Below, in pieces: positions 9,022 to 18,667 of a stretch of 53,203 nt of DNA; positions within the stretch are counted from its first letter, which is position 1, and every line of letters begins with the position of its first letter. A program made the position numbers and the translations under genes. A model generated the notes under the pieces. The model saw only the letters and a list, made by a program, of their open reading frames with translations, made no database searches and was not told where the DNA came from. The stretch spans positions 1-53,203 of the forward strand of contig QFPJ01000018.1 in NCBI GenBank assembly GCA_003241685.1, written 5' to 3'. This DNA is from Sphingopyxis macrogoltabida. Lineage in GTDB: Bacteria > Pseudomonadota > Alphaproteobacteria > Sphingomonadales > Sphingomonadaceae.

Positions 9022-9951
9022 TCAACCGGCCGCGACGCGCGCCAGCTGCGCCTCGCGCGCCGCGCGCATCCGTTCGAAATCGTCGCCGGCATGATAGCTG
9101 GAGCGCGTGAGCGGCGACGACGCGACCTGCAGGAAACCCTTGGCGCGGGCGATCTGCGCATAGGCGTCGAACGCTTTGGGCGTCACGAATTCGGCGACCT
9201 TCGCATGTTTCGGCGTCGGTTGCAGATATTGACCCATGGTCATGAAATCGATGTCGGCGCTGCGCATGTCGTCCATCACCTGGTGGACCTCCATCCGCTC
9301 CTCGCCCAGCCCCAGCATGACGCCCGACTTGGTGAAGATCGACGGATCGCGGCGCTTCACCTGTTCGAGCAGGCGGAGCGAGGCATAATAGCGCGCGCCG
9401 GGACGGATCGTCGGATAGAGCCGCGGGACGGTTTCCAGATTATGGTTATAGACGTCGGGCCGCGCGTCGACGATCGCCGCGACCGCGCTTTCGGGCTTGT
9501 TGCGGAAATCGGGCGTCAGGATTTCGATCGTCGTCTGCGGGGTTTCGCGGCGCAGCGCGTTGATCACCTTCACGAACTGGCTGGCGCCCCCGTCGGGCAA
9601 ATCGTCGCGATCGACCGAGGTGATGACGATATGCGTCAATCCCATTTTCGCGGCGGCGATCGCCGTATGTTCGGGTTCCAGCGGATCGACCGGGCGCGGC
9701 ATCCCCGTCTTCACATTGCAGAAGGCGCAGGCGCGGGTGCAGGTGTCGCCCAATATCATCACCGTGGCGTGCTTTTTCGTCCAGCATTCGCCGATATTGG
9801 GACACGCCGCTTCCTCGCACACCGTGTGCAGGTTCAATTCGCGCATCAGTTTGCGCGTATCGGCATAGCCGGGGCTGGTCGGCGCCTTGACGCGAATCCA
9901 GTCGGGTTTGCGGGAGCGCTGGCTGGGCGGCTGTTGCAACGGTGCGGTCAT
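9022..9951 (-). CDS. lipA: Lipoyl synthase LipA
   Basis: Radical-SAM enzyme that inserts two sulfurs into protein-bound octanoyl groups to form lipoyl cofactors of pyruvate and 2-oxoglutarate dehydrogenases. 309 residues from ATG 9951. The auxiliary iron-sulfur cluster motif CEEAACPNIGEC and the radical-SAM motif CTRACAFC are intact, and the C-terminal RSSY motif (LTRSSYHAGDDF) is present. A GTG three codons upstream (9960) is an alternative start. A promoter-like TTGAGA-N17-TATGTG ends six bases before the ATG, suggesting a leaderless message. coq10 follows directly downstream. Confidence 0.96.
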   Translation of the reverse strand: MTAPLQQPPSQRSRKPDWIRVKAPTSPGYADTRKLMRELNLHTVCEEAACPNIGECWTKKHATVMILGDTCTRACAFCNVKTGMPRPVDPLEPEHTAIAAAKMGLTHIVITSVDRDDLPDGGASQFVKVINALRRETPQTTIEILTPDFRNKPESAVAAIVDARPDVYNHNLETVPRLYPTIRPGARYYASLRLLEQVKRRDPSIFTKSGVMLGLGEERMEVHQVMDDMRSADIDFMTMGQYLQPTPKHAKVAEFVTPKAFDAYAQIARAKGFLQVASSPLTRSSYHAGDDFERMRAAREAQLARVAAG

Positions 9952-9957
9952 TCGGCT

Positions 9958-9986
9958 CACATAGGCGCGCGCGCGCCTCTTCTCAA
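9958..9986 (-). promoter_or_regulatory. Predicted lipA promoter
   Basis: On the minus strand TTGAGA (9986-9981) and TATGTG (9963-9958) are separated by exactly 17 bases. The -35 element matches five of six consensus bases, the -10 only three. Transcription would begin about at the A of the lipA ATG (9951), i.e. without a leader. The spacer is an alternating GC run. Sequence inference only. Confidence 0.4.
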
Positions 9987-10000
9987 CCGCCGATCCTGTG

Positions 10001-10006
10001 CTAAGG
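10001..10006 (+). promoter_or_regulatory. Predicted -10 element of the carbonic anhydrase gene
   Basis: CTAAGG followed by exactly seven bases and ATG 10014. The same CTA(A/G)G-N7-ATG layout precedes the M28 peptidase, the coiled-coil protein and cyoA. No Shine-Dalgarno sequence is present, so a leaderless start is likely. No convincing -35 element is seen. Confidence 0.35.
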
Positions 10007-10013
10007 CGCGGCC

Positions 10014-10652
10014 ATGACTCGTTTTGCAGAATTGATCGAAGGCTATCGCCGTTTCCGTAACGGCGGATGGCAGATGCAGCGCGACCGCTGGAGCCAGCTT
10101 GCCGAGGGCCAGTCGCCCAAGGTGATGGTGATCGCCTGTTCGGACAGCCGCGTCGAACCGTCGCAGATCTTCGACACGAGCCCCGGCGAAATGTTCGTGG
10201 TGCGCAACGTCGCCGCGCTGGTGCCGCCTTTCGAAACGACGCCCGGGCGCCACGGCGTGTCGGCCGCGCTGGAGTTCGCGGTGCAGTTCCTGAAGGTCGA
10301 GGAAGTCGTCGTCATGGGGCATGGCCTGTGCGGCGGCTGTCACGCGGCGCTGCATCAGACGATGGTCGGCGCCGAACCGGGCCGCGGCGGCTTCATCGCC
10401 GACTGGATCGCGCTGCTCGACGACGCGTCGGCACAGGTGCGCGCGGGCCATGGCGACATCGACAATCGCGATGCCGGACGGGCGATGGAAATGGCGGCGG
10501 TCCGCGTCAGCCTGGACAATCTGCGCACCTTTCCCTGTATCCAGGAAAAGGAAAAGCGTGGAACCTTGAAGCTGCGCGGCGCTTTTTTCGCTATCAGCGA
10601 CGGCGTGTTGCACGTGCTGAACGACGAAACGGGGGACTTTGCCCCCGCCTGA
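10014..10652 (+). CDS. Beta-class carbonic anhydrase
   Basis: Zinc enzyme interconverting CO2 and bicarbonate, 212 residues. The zinc ligands are visible: C42 with the D44/R46 dyad in ACSDSRVEP, and H103 and C106 in MGHGLCGGC. There is no signal peptide, so it is cytosolic and probably supplies bicarbonate for carboxylations and pH balance. It starts without a ribosome binding site but has a promoter-like CTAAGG seven bases before the ATG. It is divergent from lipA and followed 13 bases later by a membrane protein of unknown role. Confidence 0.95.
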   Translation: MTRFAELIEGYRRFRNGGWQMQRDRWSQLAEGQSPKVMVIACSDSRVEPSQIFDTSPGEMFVVRNVAALVPPFETTPGRHGVSAALEFAVQFLKVEEVVVMGHGLCGGCHAALHQTMVGAEPGRGGFIADWIALLDDASAQVRAGHGDIDNRDAGRAMEMAAVRVSLDNLRTFPCIQEKEKRGTLKLRGAFFAISDGVLHVLNDETGDFAPA

Positions 10653-10665
10653 CGGGGAGATGATG

Positions 10666-11244
10666 ATGAGCAAGAATGCGATGTGGCTGACGATTATCTT
10701 CGCGGCCGCGATTCTGGGCGCGCTGATGGGGCCGCTTCTCGCCAACAATCTGTCTTTCGGCACGTTGATATTGCTCACCCTCGTCGTTTTCGGCGGCATC
10801 ATCGCCTATTGCGTCTGGGCGCTTTCCAAGAACAAGGGCGGTGCAAAGGCCGATACCGCCGCGCTGGCCGACGCGCGCACGATGATGGCGCCGGAGGGCA
10901 AGGCGCGCATTTACGTCACGCGGCGCGGCTTTGTCGGCGCGTTGCAGGGTATGAATATCGGCCTCGACGGCCAGGCGCAGGGTCAGATCAAGTCGGGCCA
11001 GATGCTGATGGCCGATGTCGCGCCGGGAACGCACCGCATCGATGCGACCACCGCACAGGCAAAACTGGCCCGCCCCGCCGAAATCGAGGTCGACGTCGCC
11101 GCCGGCGCGGTGGTGGCGATCGACGCGATGCTGGAAATGGGCGCGCTGAAGGGCGGCGTGAAGCTGACCCGGTCCGACGCGGCGAAGACGCGCGAGGATG
11201 TCAATGCGACGACGCTGATCCTCTGGACCGTCCCGCCGGCCTGA
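10666..11244 (+). CDS. Membrane protein with DUF2846-like domain
   Basis: Function unknown, 192 residues from ATG 10666. Three ATGs stand in a row; the third has the best spacing to GGGGAG. Two transmembrane helices are seen near the N-terminus (WLTIIFAAAILGALMGPLL and LILLTLVVFGGIIAYCVWAL). A soluble domain follows, with ARIYVTRRGFVGALQGMNIG and MLMADVAPGTHRIDA, which resembles the DUF2846 pattern (a surface domain with a PG-H turn). It probably lies with this domain exposed at the membrane. It is sandwiched between carbonic anhydrase and a CLC transporter on the same strand, hinting at a shared bicarbonate/chloride or pH theme, which is speculation. Confidence 0.8.
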   Translation: MSKNAMWLTIIFAAAILGALMGPLLANNLSFGTLILLTLVVFGGIIAYCVWALSKNKGGAKADTAALADARTMMAPEGKARIYVTRRGFVGALQGMNIGLDGQAQGQIKSGQMLMADVAPGTHRIDATTAQAKLARPAEIEVDVAAGAVVAIDAMLEMGALKGGVKLTRSDAAKTREDVNATTLILWTVPPA

Positions 11245-11297
11245 AATCGCCCGCCGGGGTTGCGCCGCGCCGCTTCGGGGTCCATGCGGCGCACATC

Positions 11298-12623
11298 ATG
11301 CCAGTCAAACCGACCTTCCCCCGCTGGGCGCGGCTGTGGTGGCTGCGCGCCCATCGCCGCGCGCACACCGAAGTGGTCGACATCCGCCGCCGTACCGCCA
11401 TGGTCGGCGGCGCGGTGCTGCTCGGCCTCGTCGCGCTGGCCTTCGCCGCCGCGGGCGACCATGCCCAACGGCTGATCTTTTGGATTACCGCGCGGATATG
11501 GTGGCTGCCGCTGCTGATCACGCCGGCGGCCTTTGCGCTGATCGTCTGGACGGCGGTGCGCTATTTCCCCGAATCGCGCGGGTCGGGCATTCCCCAGATC
11601 ATCGCCGCGGGACGCCGCCCCGAAGAATCGGCGAAAGGCCCGCTGGTATCGCTGCGCACCGCCTTCGCAAAGCTGGGCCTGACGCTCGCCACGCTTGCGG
11701 CCGGCGGTTCGGTGGGCCGCGAAGGCCCGACGGTTCAGGTCAGCGCCGCGATCATGGTCGCGGTGCATCGCCTGCTGAAAGTGCGCGTGACCGCGGGCGT
11801 GTTCATCGCCGGCGGCGCGGCGGGCGTCGCCGCGGCATTCAACACCCCGCTCGCCGGGATCGCCTTTGCCATCGAGGAACTGGCCGCCGCCTATGAACAG
11901 CGCGTTGCGGTGATGACCATGGGCGCGGTGATGATCGCCGGTCTGGTCAGCCTGTCGATCGCCGGCGACTATGTCTATTTCGGGGCGATGCGCGCGACGC
12001 TGCCCATCATCGACGTGCTGATGATCGCGCCGATCGCCGGGATCGGCGGCGGGCTGGCCGGGGGACTGTTCGCGCGGATCGTGCTGGCGGCCAGCGCCCG
12101 GACGGCCGGCTGGGCCCGCACCGCCGCCGCGCGGCCGGTGCTGTTCGCCACCGGCTGCGGTTTCGTGGTGGCCGCGGTCGGCGTCGCGACAAACGGCGGC
12201 ACCTGGGGAACGGGCTATGACGTCACCAGCTATCTGGTCGAGGGCAATCGCGGCAAGCTGTGGTTCTTTCCGGCGAAATTCGTCGCCGCGCTGGCCTCGA
12301 CATTGAGCGGCGCCCCCGGCGGCATCTTTGCCCCGTCGCTAGCCGTCGGCGCCGGTTTCGGCAACCTGCTGACCCCCGCCTTCCCCGACAGTCCGGCGGG
12401 CGCGGTGGTGATGATGGGCATGGTCGCCTATTTCGTGGGGGTGGTGCGCGCGCCGCTGACCGCGGTGATCATCCTGATCGAAGCGACGGCGGCGCGCGGG
12501 GTGATCCTGCCGCTGTTCATGACCGCGCTGATCGCGGACTGGACGAGCGCGCAGGTCTGTCCGACCCGCCTCTACCATGGCCTGGCGATGCGGATGATGC
12601 CGGGGAAGGCCGCGGCGGCTTGA
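11298..12623 (+). CDS. clcA: CLC-type chloride/proton antiporter
   Basis: Membrane antiporter exchanging chloride for protons, 441 residues, the size of a bacterial CLC without CBS domains. Selectivity-filter motifs are clear: GSGIPQ, GSVGREGPTVQ with the external gating glutamate, and LSGAPGGIFAPSLAVGAGFG. The internal proton-pathway glutamate is kept in FAIEELAAAYE (E-E as in the E. coli protein), arguing for antiport rather than channel activity. The start ATG 11298 has no visible ribosome binding site and lies 53 bases after the preceding gene. Its likely role is acid tolerance or charge compensation. Confidence 0.94.
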   Translation: MPVKPTFPRWARLWWLRAHRRAHTEVVDIRRRTAMVGGAVLLGLVALAFAAAGDHAQRLIFWITARIWWLPLLITPAAFALIVWTAVRYFPESRGSGIPQIIAAGRRPEESAKGPLVSLRTAFAKLGLTLATLAAGGSVGREGPTVQVSAAIMVAVHRLLKVRVTAGVFIAGGAAGVAAAFNTPLAGIAFAIEELAAAYEQRVAVMTMGAVMIAGLVSLSIAGDYVYFGAMRATLPIIDVLMIAPIAGIGGGLAGGLFARIVLAASARTAGWARTAAARPVLFATGCGFVVAAVGVATNGGTWGTGYDVTSYLVEGNRGKLWFFPAKFVAALASTLSGAPGGIFAPSLAVGAGFGNLLTPAFPDSPAGAVVMMGMVAYFVGVVRAPLTAVIILIEATAARGVILPLFMTALIADWTSAQVCPTRLYHGLAMRMMPGKAAAA

Positions 12624-12635
12624 CCGGCCCGACCC

Positions 12636-13079
12636 TTAAGGGATGGCGTAAGTGACGTTCGCCTGGCCCACCGGCTTGTCGGCATCGTCGGTCCAGATGC
12701 GGACGTCCATCACCGCCAGCCGCTTGCCGAGCCGCAGCATATGGGCGTCGGCGAACAGTGCCCCCGGCCGGCACGGCCGCAGGAACTGATAGTTGAGCGC
12801 GCTCGTCACCGCCATCGCGACCGGCCCGATATGCGCGAGGACCAGCGCATAGGCGGCCATGTCGGCGAACCCCATCTGCGTCGGGCCGGAAATCAGCCCG
12901 CCGGGGCGCAGCGCCTGTTCGTTCGGGTCGATCCGCGCCCGGACATGGCCCGGCGCCGCCGATACGACATGACCGCGCGAGCCCGGGGTGGAATGCGGGA
13001 AGGCTTCTGCCATGAAGGCGTTGAGCGCGTCCGCATCCATGCGGATCGCGCCCGACGAAATTGGCGCTTCGCCGGTCAT
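12636..13079 (-). CDS. PaaI-type hotdog thioesterase
   Basis: 147 residues with a single hotdog fold. The pattern GGLISGPTQMGFADMAAYAL resembles the active-site helix of PaaI/YbgC-like acyl-CoA thioesterases (G-x-S/G-x(8)-D in the hotdog helix), followed by TSALNYQFLRPCRPGALFADA. The substrate cannot be told from sequence. It lies 5 bases downstream of ettA and is probably co-transcribed. It converges on clcA with only 12 bases between the two stops. ATG 13079 is taken as start; ATG 13040 (MDADALN) is possible. Confidence 0.88.
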   Translation of the reverse strand: MTGEAPISSGAIRMDADALNAFMAEAFPHSTPGSRGHVVSAAPGHVRARIDPNEQALRPGGLISGPTQMGFADMAAYALVLAHIGPVAMAVTSALNYQFLRPCRPGALFADAHMLRLGKRLAVMDVRIWTDDADKPVGQANVTYAIP

Positions 13080-13084
13080 CCCGA

Positions 13085-14764
<1,680 letters not shown>

Positions 14765-14853
14765 CGAAATGCTCCGGTAAAGGCTGGGCCGCGCACGCGG
14801 CCGGGAGAGTTGGGCGCCGGTTAGCGAATGGGGGCGGAATTGGCAATCGACGC

Positions 14854-14882
14854 TTGCGGCGCACGGCGCCGGGTCGCTAGGG
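14854..14882 (+). promoter_or_regulatory. Predicted promoter of the M28 peptidase gene
   Basis: TTGCGG (14854-14859), a 17-base spacer, then CTAGGG (14877-14882), followed by seven bases and ATG 14890. Transcription would start on or next to the initiation codon, giving a leaderless message; no Shine-Dalgarno sequence is present. Confidence 0.45.
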
Positions 14883-14889
14883 TCCGCCG

Positions 14890-16320
14890 ATGACCCAGCC
14901 CCGCATGATCGCCCGCTCGCTCGCCGCTGCCGCCCTGCTGGCGGCCGGCACCGCCCTTGCCGCATCGGCCGCCGCCCAGACTGCCACCGCCCAGACCGCC
15001 GCCGCCCGGACCGCCACCGAACGCGCGCAGACCGACGACATCGCCTGGACGATCACCGAAGGACTGACGACGGAGATCGGCCCGCGTCAGGCCGGAACCG
15101 AGGCCGAAGCCGCCGCGCGCCGCTGGGCTCTTGCGCGGCTCGCCGAACTCGGCTTCGGCAATGTTCGCGAAGAACAATATGCCATGCCGACCTGGGTTCG
15201 CGGCGCGGAGGAGGCTTCGCTGACCGGGCCGTTCCAGCCGCAGAAGCTGGCGATCACCGCGATCGGCAACAGTGGATCGACGGGCGCCAAGGGAATCGAG
15301 GGCGACATCGCCTATTTCGCCGGCTTCGACGCGCTGGTCGCCGCGCCCGACGATCAGGTCCGGGGCAAGATCGTCTTCATCGATCACCAGATGGCGCGCG
15401 CGCAGGATGGCAGCGGTTACGGCTTTTACGGTCGCGGCCGCTTCGCCGGGCCGAACGTCGCGGCAAGGAAGGGCGCGATCGGCGTCGTCATCCGGTCGAT
15501 CGGCACCGACAATCACCGTGTCCCGCATACCGGCGTGACCAGCTTCGATGCCGGGGTAAAGCCGATACCCGCCGGCGCGGTGTCGAACCCCGATGCCGAC
15601 CAGATCGTCCGCCAGTGGCAGCGGATCGCCGCGATCCGCGCGGCCGGCGGCACGTCGGAGCCGCTGCGGCTGAAGCTGTTGCTGACTCCGCGCAACCTGG
15701 GACAGCGGACATCGGGCAATGTCATCGCCGAAGTGCCCGGACGCGATCCCGCCGCCAGCCCGGTCATCGTCGCCTGCCACCTCGACAGCTGGGATCTCGG
15801 CACCGGGGCGATCGACGATGCGGCGGGGTGCGGGATCGTCGCCGCCGCCGCGAAACATGTGATGGACGCGGGACAGCCGCGCCGCACGATCCGCATCTTG
15901 TGGGCGGGTGCGGAAGAAGTCGGCGTGTTCGGCGGCAAGGCCTATTTCGACGCGCATGGCAGGGAACGCCATGCCGCCGCGCTCGAATCGGATTTCGGCG
16001 CCGACCGCATATGGCGCGTCGATTTCAAACTGCCGGACAGCGCCAAGGGTCTGGCCGACCGGATCACCGCCGCCGTCGCGCCGTTCGGCGTCGTGCCGGG
16101 CAAGCAGCCCGCGAACGGCGGCGCCGACATCGGCGCGCTGGTCCAGGCGGGCGTTCCCGCGATCGATCTGCGCCAGGATGGAACGCGCTATTTCGATCTG
16201 CACCACACGCCCGACGACACGCTGGACAAGGTCGACCCGGTCCAGCTGCGGCAGAATGTCGTGGTATGGGCCGCAACGCTCGCGATTCTCGCGAACAGCA
16301 CCGACCAGGAGCTTCCCTGA
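14890..16320 (+). CDS. Secreted M28-family zinc metallopeptidase
   Basis: Exported aminopeptidase/carboxypeptidase-type enzyme of family M28 (476 residues). A signal peptide (SLAAAALLAAGTALAASAAA) is followed by a short Ala/Thr/Gln-rich stretch (AQTATAQTAAARTA), an insertion PA-like region and the peptidase core. The five zinc ligands and the base are recognisable: H and D in CHLDSWDLG, the bridging D in GAIDDAAGCG, EE in GAEEVGVFGG, D in ESDFGADR and H in LHHTPDDT. It probably acts in the periplasm on peptides; the substrate is unknown. It is divergent from ettA. Confidence 0.93.
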   Translation: MTQPRMIARSLAAAALLAAGTALAASAAAQTATAQTAAARTATERAQTDDIAWTITEGLTTEIGPRQAGTEAEAAARRWALARLAELGFGNVREEQYAMPTWVRGAEEASLTGPFQPQKLAITAIGNSGSTGAKGIEGDIAYFAGFDALVAAPDDQVRGKIVFIDHQMARAQDGSGYGFYGRGRFAGPNVAARKGAIGVVIRSIGTDNHRVPHTGVTSFDAGVKPIPAGAVSNPDADQIVRQWQRIAAIRAAGGTSEPLRLKLLLTPRNLGQRTSGNVIAEVPGRDPAASPVIVACHLDSWDLGTGAIDDAAGCGIVAAAAKHVMDAGQPRRTIRILWAGAEEVGVFGGKAYFDAHGRERHAAALESDFGADRIWRVDFKLPDSAKGLADRITAAVAPFGVVPGKQPANGGADIGALVQAGVPAIDLRQDGTRYFDLHHTPDDTLDKVDPVQLRQNVVVWAATLAILANSTDQELP

Positions 16321-16374
16321 TCGTGACAATGGCATGACGAATTGGCGCGGGCTGGGGCATCTCAATTATTTTTG

Positions 16375-16402
16375 TTGACGATTCACGCGGAACGGCTAAA
16401 TC
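16375..16402 (+). promoter_or_regulatory. Predicted promoter of the small lipoprotein gene
   Basis: TTGACG (16375-16380) matches the -35 consensus in five of six bases; a -10-like TAAATC lies at 16397-16402 after a 16-base spacer. It precedes a leader of about 55 bases with TAGGGAG before ATG 16466. The good -35 fits the strong expression suggested by codon use in the gene. Confidence 0.45.
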
Positions 16403-16465
16403 CCGCCGCTCGCGGGACGGGAAATTTCCCCAGCGCGGAAAGGCATTTTAGGGAGCCCACACATC

Positions 16466-16741
16466 ATGAAGAAGTTTGCTGCTATCGCCGTTGCTGCCAG
16501 CATGTTCGCCCTCGCCGCTTGCGGTGAAAAGGCTGCTGAAGAAGCCACCACCACCGAAGCTCCGGCCGCTGACGCGACTGCGGAAGCTGGTGCGGACGCC
16601 GCTGCTGCCGGCGCCGAAGCCGCCGCTGAAGGCGCCGAAGCTGCTGCCACGGCCGCTGACGCCGCTGCTGCTCCGGCCGCTGAAGCTCCGGCTGCCGACG
16701 CTGCCGCTGCTCCGGCCGCTCCGGCTGAAGAAGCCAAGTAA
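16466..16741 (+). CDS. Small Ala/Glu-rich lipoprotein
   Basis: A 91-residue exported lipoprotein of unknown function. The N-terminus MKKFAAIAVAASMFALAACG ends in a lipobox with the acylated C19. The mature part is almost only Ala, Glu, Pro, Asp and Thr (EAAAEGAEAA and PAAEAPAADAA type repeats) and probably disordered or loosely helical. Codon use differs from its surroundings: about half of the Ala codons are GCT and only three are GCG, while neighbouring genes favour GCG/GCC. That pattern, a good -35 element and a near-perfect terminator suggest a very abundant protein. It may be an outer-membrane or periplasmic spacer comparable in role to Lpp, but there is no homology evidence. Confidence 0.85.
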   Translation: MKKFAAIAVAASMFALAACGEKAAEEATTTEAPAADATAEAGADAAAAGAEAAAEGAEAAATAADAAAAPAAEAPAADAAAAPAAPAEEAK

Positions 16742-16779
16742 GTCACGGCCCTTCGGGGCATTGACCGAAACGAGAAACG

Positions 16780-16814
16780 GGCGGTCTTCCTTCGGGAAGG
16801 CCGCCTTTTTCTTT
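16780..16814 (+). terminator. Strong intrinsic terminator after the lipoprotein gene
   Basis: An 11-base-pair stem (16780-16790 with 16795-16805, one G-T pair) closes a TTCG tetraloop and is followed by TTTTTCTTT. It lies 38 bases after the stop codon. Confidence 0.92.
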
Positions 16815-16872
16815 GCCTCGCTCCTTTGGCGGATGGACTTGCCGCACCGCCATGTCTAAGGCGCGGGTCAGT

Positions 16873-16952
<80 letters not shown>

Positions 16953-16980
16953 CCCTACCCGGCGACCCGCGCGGCGGCGG

Positions 16981-18456
16981 TTATCCGGCCGATGTGGCGA
17001 TCAGCCGCGCATAGAATTCGATCATCCGCTTGAAGCTGTCGATCGTCATATGTTCGTTGGTGCCATGGATCATTGCCGATTGTTCGAGCGTGAAGTGCAT
17101 CGGCATGAAGCGATAGACGTCCTCCGACACGCCTTCCATATTGCGGCTGTCGGTGCCGCCCAGGACAAGGATGGGTGACAGGACGGCGCCGGGCGCATCG
17201 GCGCGCGCCGCCGCCGCAATCCATTTCCACCCTTGCGACTGTGTCGACGACACCCGCGACGGTTCGCGCGGCGGATCGACCCAGGACAGGTCGACAGGCA
17301 GATCGCCGACCGCCTGCCGAGCCCGATCCATGACGTCGCCCGACCGGTTCCACGGCGCGATTCGATAGTTGATCAGCGCATTGGCCGTCTGGGGCAGCAC
17401 ATTTTCCTTCGGGCTGCCCTCCAGCATCGTTGGCGCGATCGTGGTGTGAAAGGCGGCGGCGGTCGATGGCGCGCCGGCCACCTCGCGCCGCAGGATTCCG
17501 CCGAACAGCCATTGGTTGGCGACCGCGACCCTGGTCGTGCCGCCCTTCTTAGCCGCAAGGGTTTCCAGCATTGCCGCCCCCGGCCCCCGGATCTCGATCG
17601 GAAAGGGATCGTCGACGATCGCCGTCACCGCCTTCGCCAGCGTCGCGACGCCGGTCTGCGGCGGCGGCATCGAACTGTGGCCGCCCGCCGCCTTCGCGGT
17701 GACCTTCAGCGTCGCATAGCCTTTTTCACCGATGCCGATCAGGATCGCGGGTCCACCGATGACCGGCGTGTCGGTCAGCACGATGCTGCCTTCGTCCAGC
17801 GTGAAGATCGCGCGAACGCCGTCGGCCTTCAGCTGCGCCGCGGCCGCCGCTGCCCCGGTTCCGCCGACCTCCTCGTCATGGCCGGAAATCAGGTAGATGC
17901 CGCGGCGCGGACGAAAGCCCGACCGAGCCAGCGCGTCGAAAGCCTCGAACAGCCCGACGAGCGACCCCTTGTCGTCGACCGTGCCCCGTCCCCACACCGC
18001 CTTTTCTGCGATCACGCCGTCGAACGGCGGATATTTCCAGTCGCCTTCGGTTCCCGGCGTGACCGGCACGACATCCTGATGCGCCATCAGGATGATCGGC
18101 GGCAGCGCCGGATCGCTTCCCGGCCAGCGATAGATCAGCGTCCGGTTCGACAGGACCGTGCGGTCCATGGCGCGGTGCATCGCGGGATAGGTCGCCGCCA
18201 GCCACGCGTGCAGCCGGTCCCATTCGGCGACGTCGTTTTCGGCCGCATCCTGATGCGATATTGTCCGGAACCGGGTCGCGGCGCTCAAATTGCCGACGGC
18301 GGCATTCAGATCGAAGGCTGGGGCCGCGGCCAGTCGCACATCGGCGCCATCGGCCACCTGTGCCGCGCCGAACGTGGCGGTCCGCACCGCAACGATTCCC
18401 GCGACCAGCGCCAAGGCGGCGATCCCCGCCCCAGCGACCCAGCGTTTGCGCGCCAT
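16981..18456 (-). CDS. M20 family peptidase, carboxypeptidase S / PM20D1-like
   Basis: Zinc-dependent peptidase or N-acyl amino acid hydrolase of family M20, 491 residues with an N-terminal signal anchor (GAGIAALALVAGIVAV). Metal ligands and catalytic residues are visible: H and D in MAHQDVVPV, D in WGRGTVDDKG, EE in SGHDEEVGG, D in TLDEG and H near the C-terminus in MIHGTNEHM. A dimerisation domain sits between. The HQDVVPV and HGTNEH signatures match the carboxypeptidase S/PM20D1 branch, whose members cleave or make N-fatty-acyl amino acids; the substrate here is unknown. A strong GGAGGGG lies six bases before ATG 18456. It is probably periplasmic or membrane-tethered. Confidence 0.92.
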   Translation of the reverse strand: MARKRWVAGAGIAALALVAGIVAVRTATFGAAQVADGADVRLAAAPAFDLNAAVGNLSAATRFRTISHQDAAENDVAEWDRLHAWLAATYPAMHRAMDRTVLSNRTLIYRWPGSDPALPPIILMAHQDVVPVTPGTEGDWKYPPFDGVIAEKAVWGRGTVDDKGSLVGLFEAFDALARSGFRPRRGIYLISGHDEEVGGTGAAAAAAQLKADGVRAIFTLDEGSIVLTDTPVIGGPAILIGIGEKGYATLKVTAKAAGGHSSMPPPQTGVATLAKAVTAIVDDPFPIEIRGPGAAMLETLAAKKGGTTRVAVANQWLFGGILRREVAGAPSTAAAFHTTIAPTMLEGSPKENVLPQTANALINYRIAPWNRSGDVMDRARQAVGDLPVDLSWVDPPREPSRVSSTQSQGWKWIAAAARADAPGAVLSPILVLGGTDSRNMEGVSEDVYRFMPMHFTLEQSAMIHGTNEHMTIDSFKRMIEFYARLIATSAG

Positions 18457-18536
18457 ATTGCCCCTCCCCCCGTTTCAACCGCCGGGAGTGGACCGGCTTT
18501 GGCGCCGCGTTGCAAGAAAAATGCGCAAAGGAAAAA

Positions 18537-18612
18537 TGGTGGGCCCGGCAGGACTCGAACCCGCAACCTAGCCGTTATGAGCGGCCAGCTCTAACCATTG
18601 AGCTACAGGCCC
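18537..18612 (-). tRNA. tRNA with CAT anticodon, probably tRNA-Ile2
   Basis: A 76-base cloverleaf with encoded CCA. The acceptor stem GGGCCTG pairs with CGGGCCC (one G-T pair); the anticodon stem GCCG/CGGC encloses CTCATAA, anticodon CAT. CAT can be initiator Met, elongator Met or Ile2 (where TilS converts C34 to lysidine to read AUA). The short D-loop (CTCAATGGTTAGAGC) resembles bacterial Ile2 more than elongator Met. The structure is certain, the identity is inferred. Confidence 0.93.
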
Positions 18613-18667
18613 CCGAGGGGATAGCGCGCGATAGCGGAGGCGGCGGCGGATTGGCAAGCCGCAACGG

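Noticed and set aside
9022..9161. Longer version of the COQ10-type protein starting within lipA
   Set aside because: The added residues are Arg/Ser-rich shadow of lipA; TTG 9014 with GAGG five bases upstream starts at the domain edge.
11241..11297. Earlier start for the CLC transporter
   Set aside because: The in-frame upstream sequence has no ATG, GTG or TTG after the previous stop; the only upstream ATG is out of frame.
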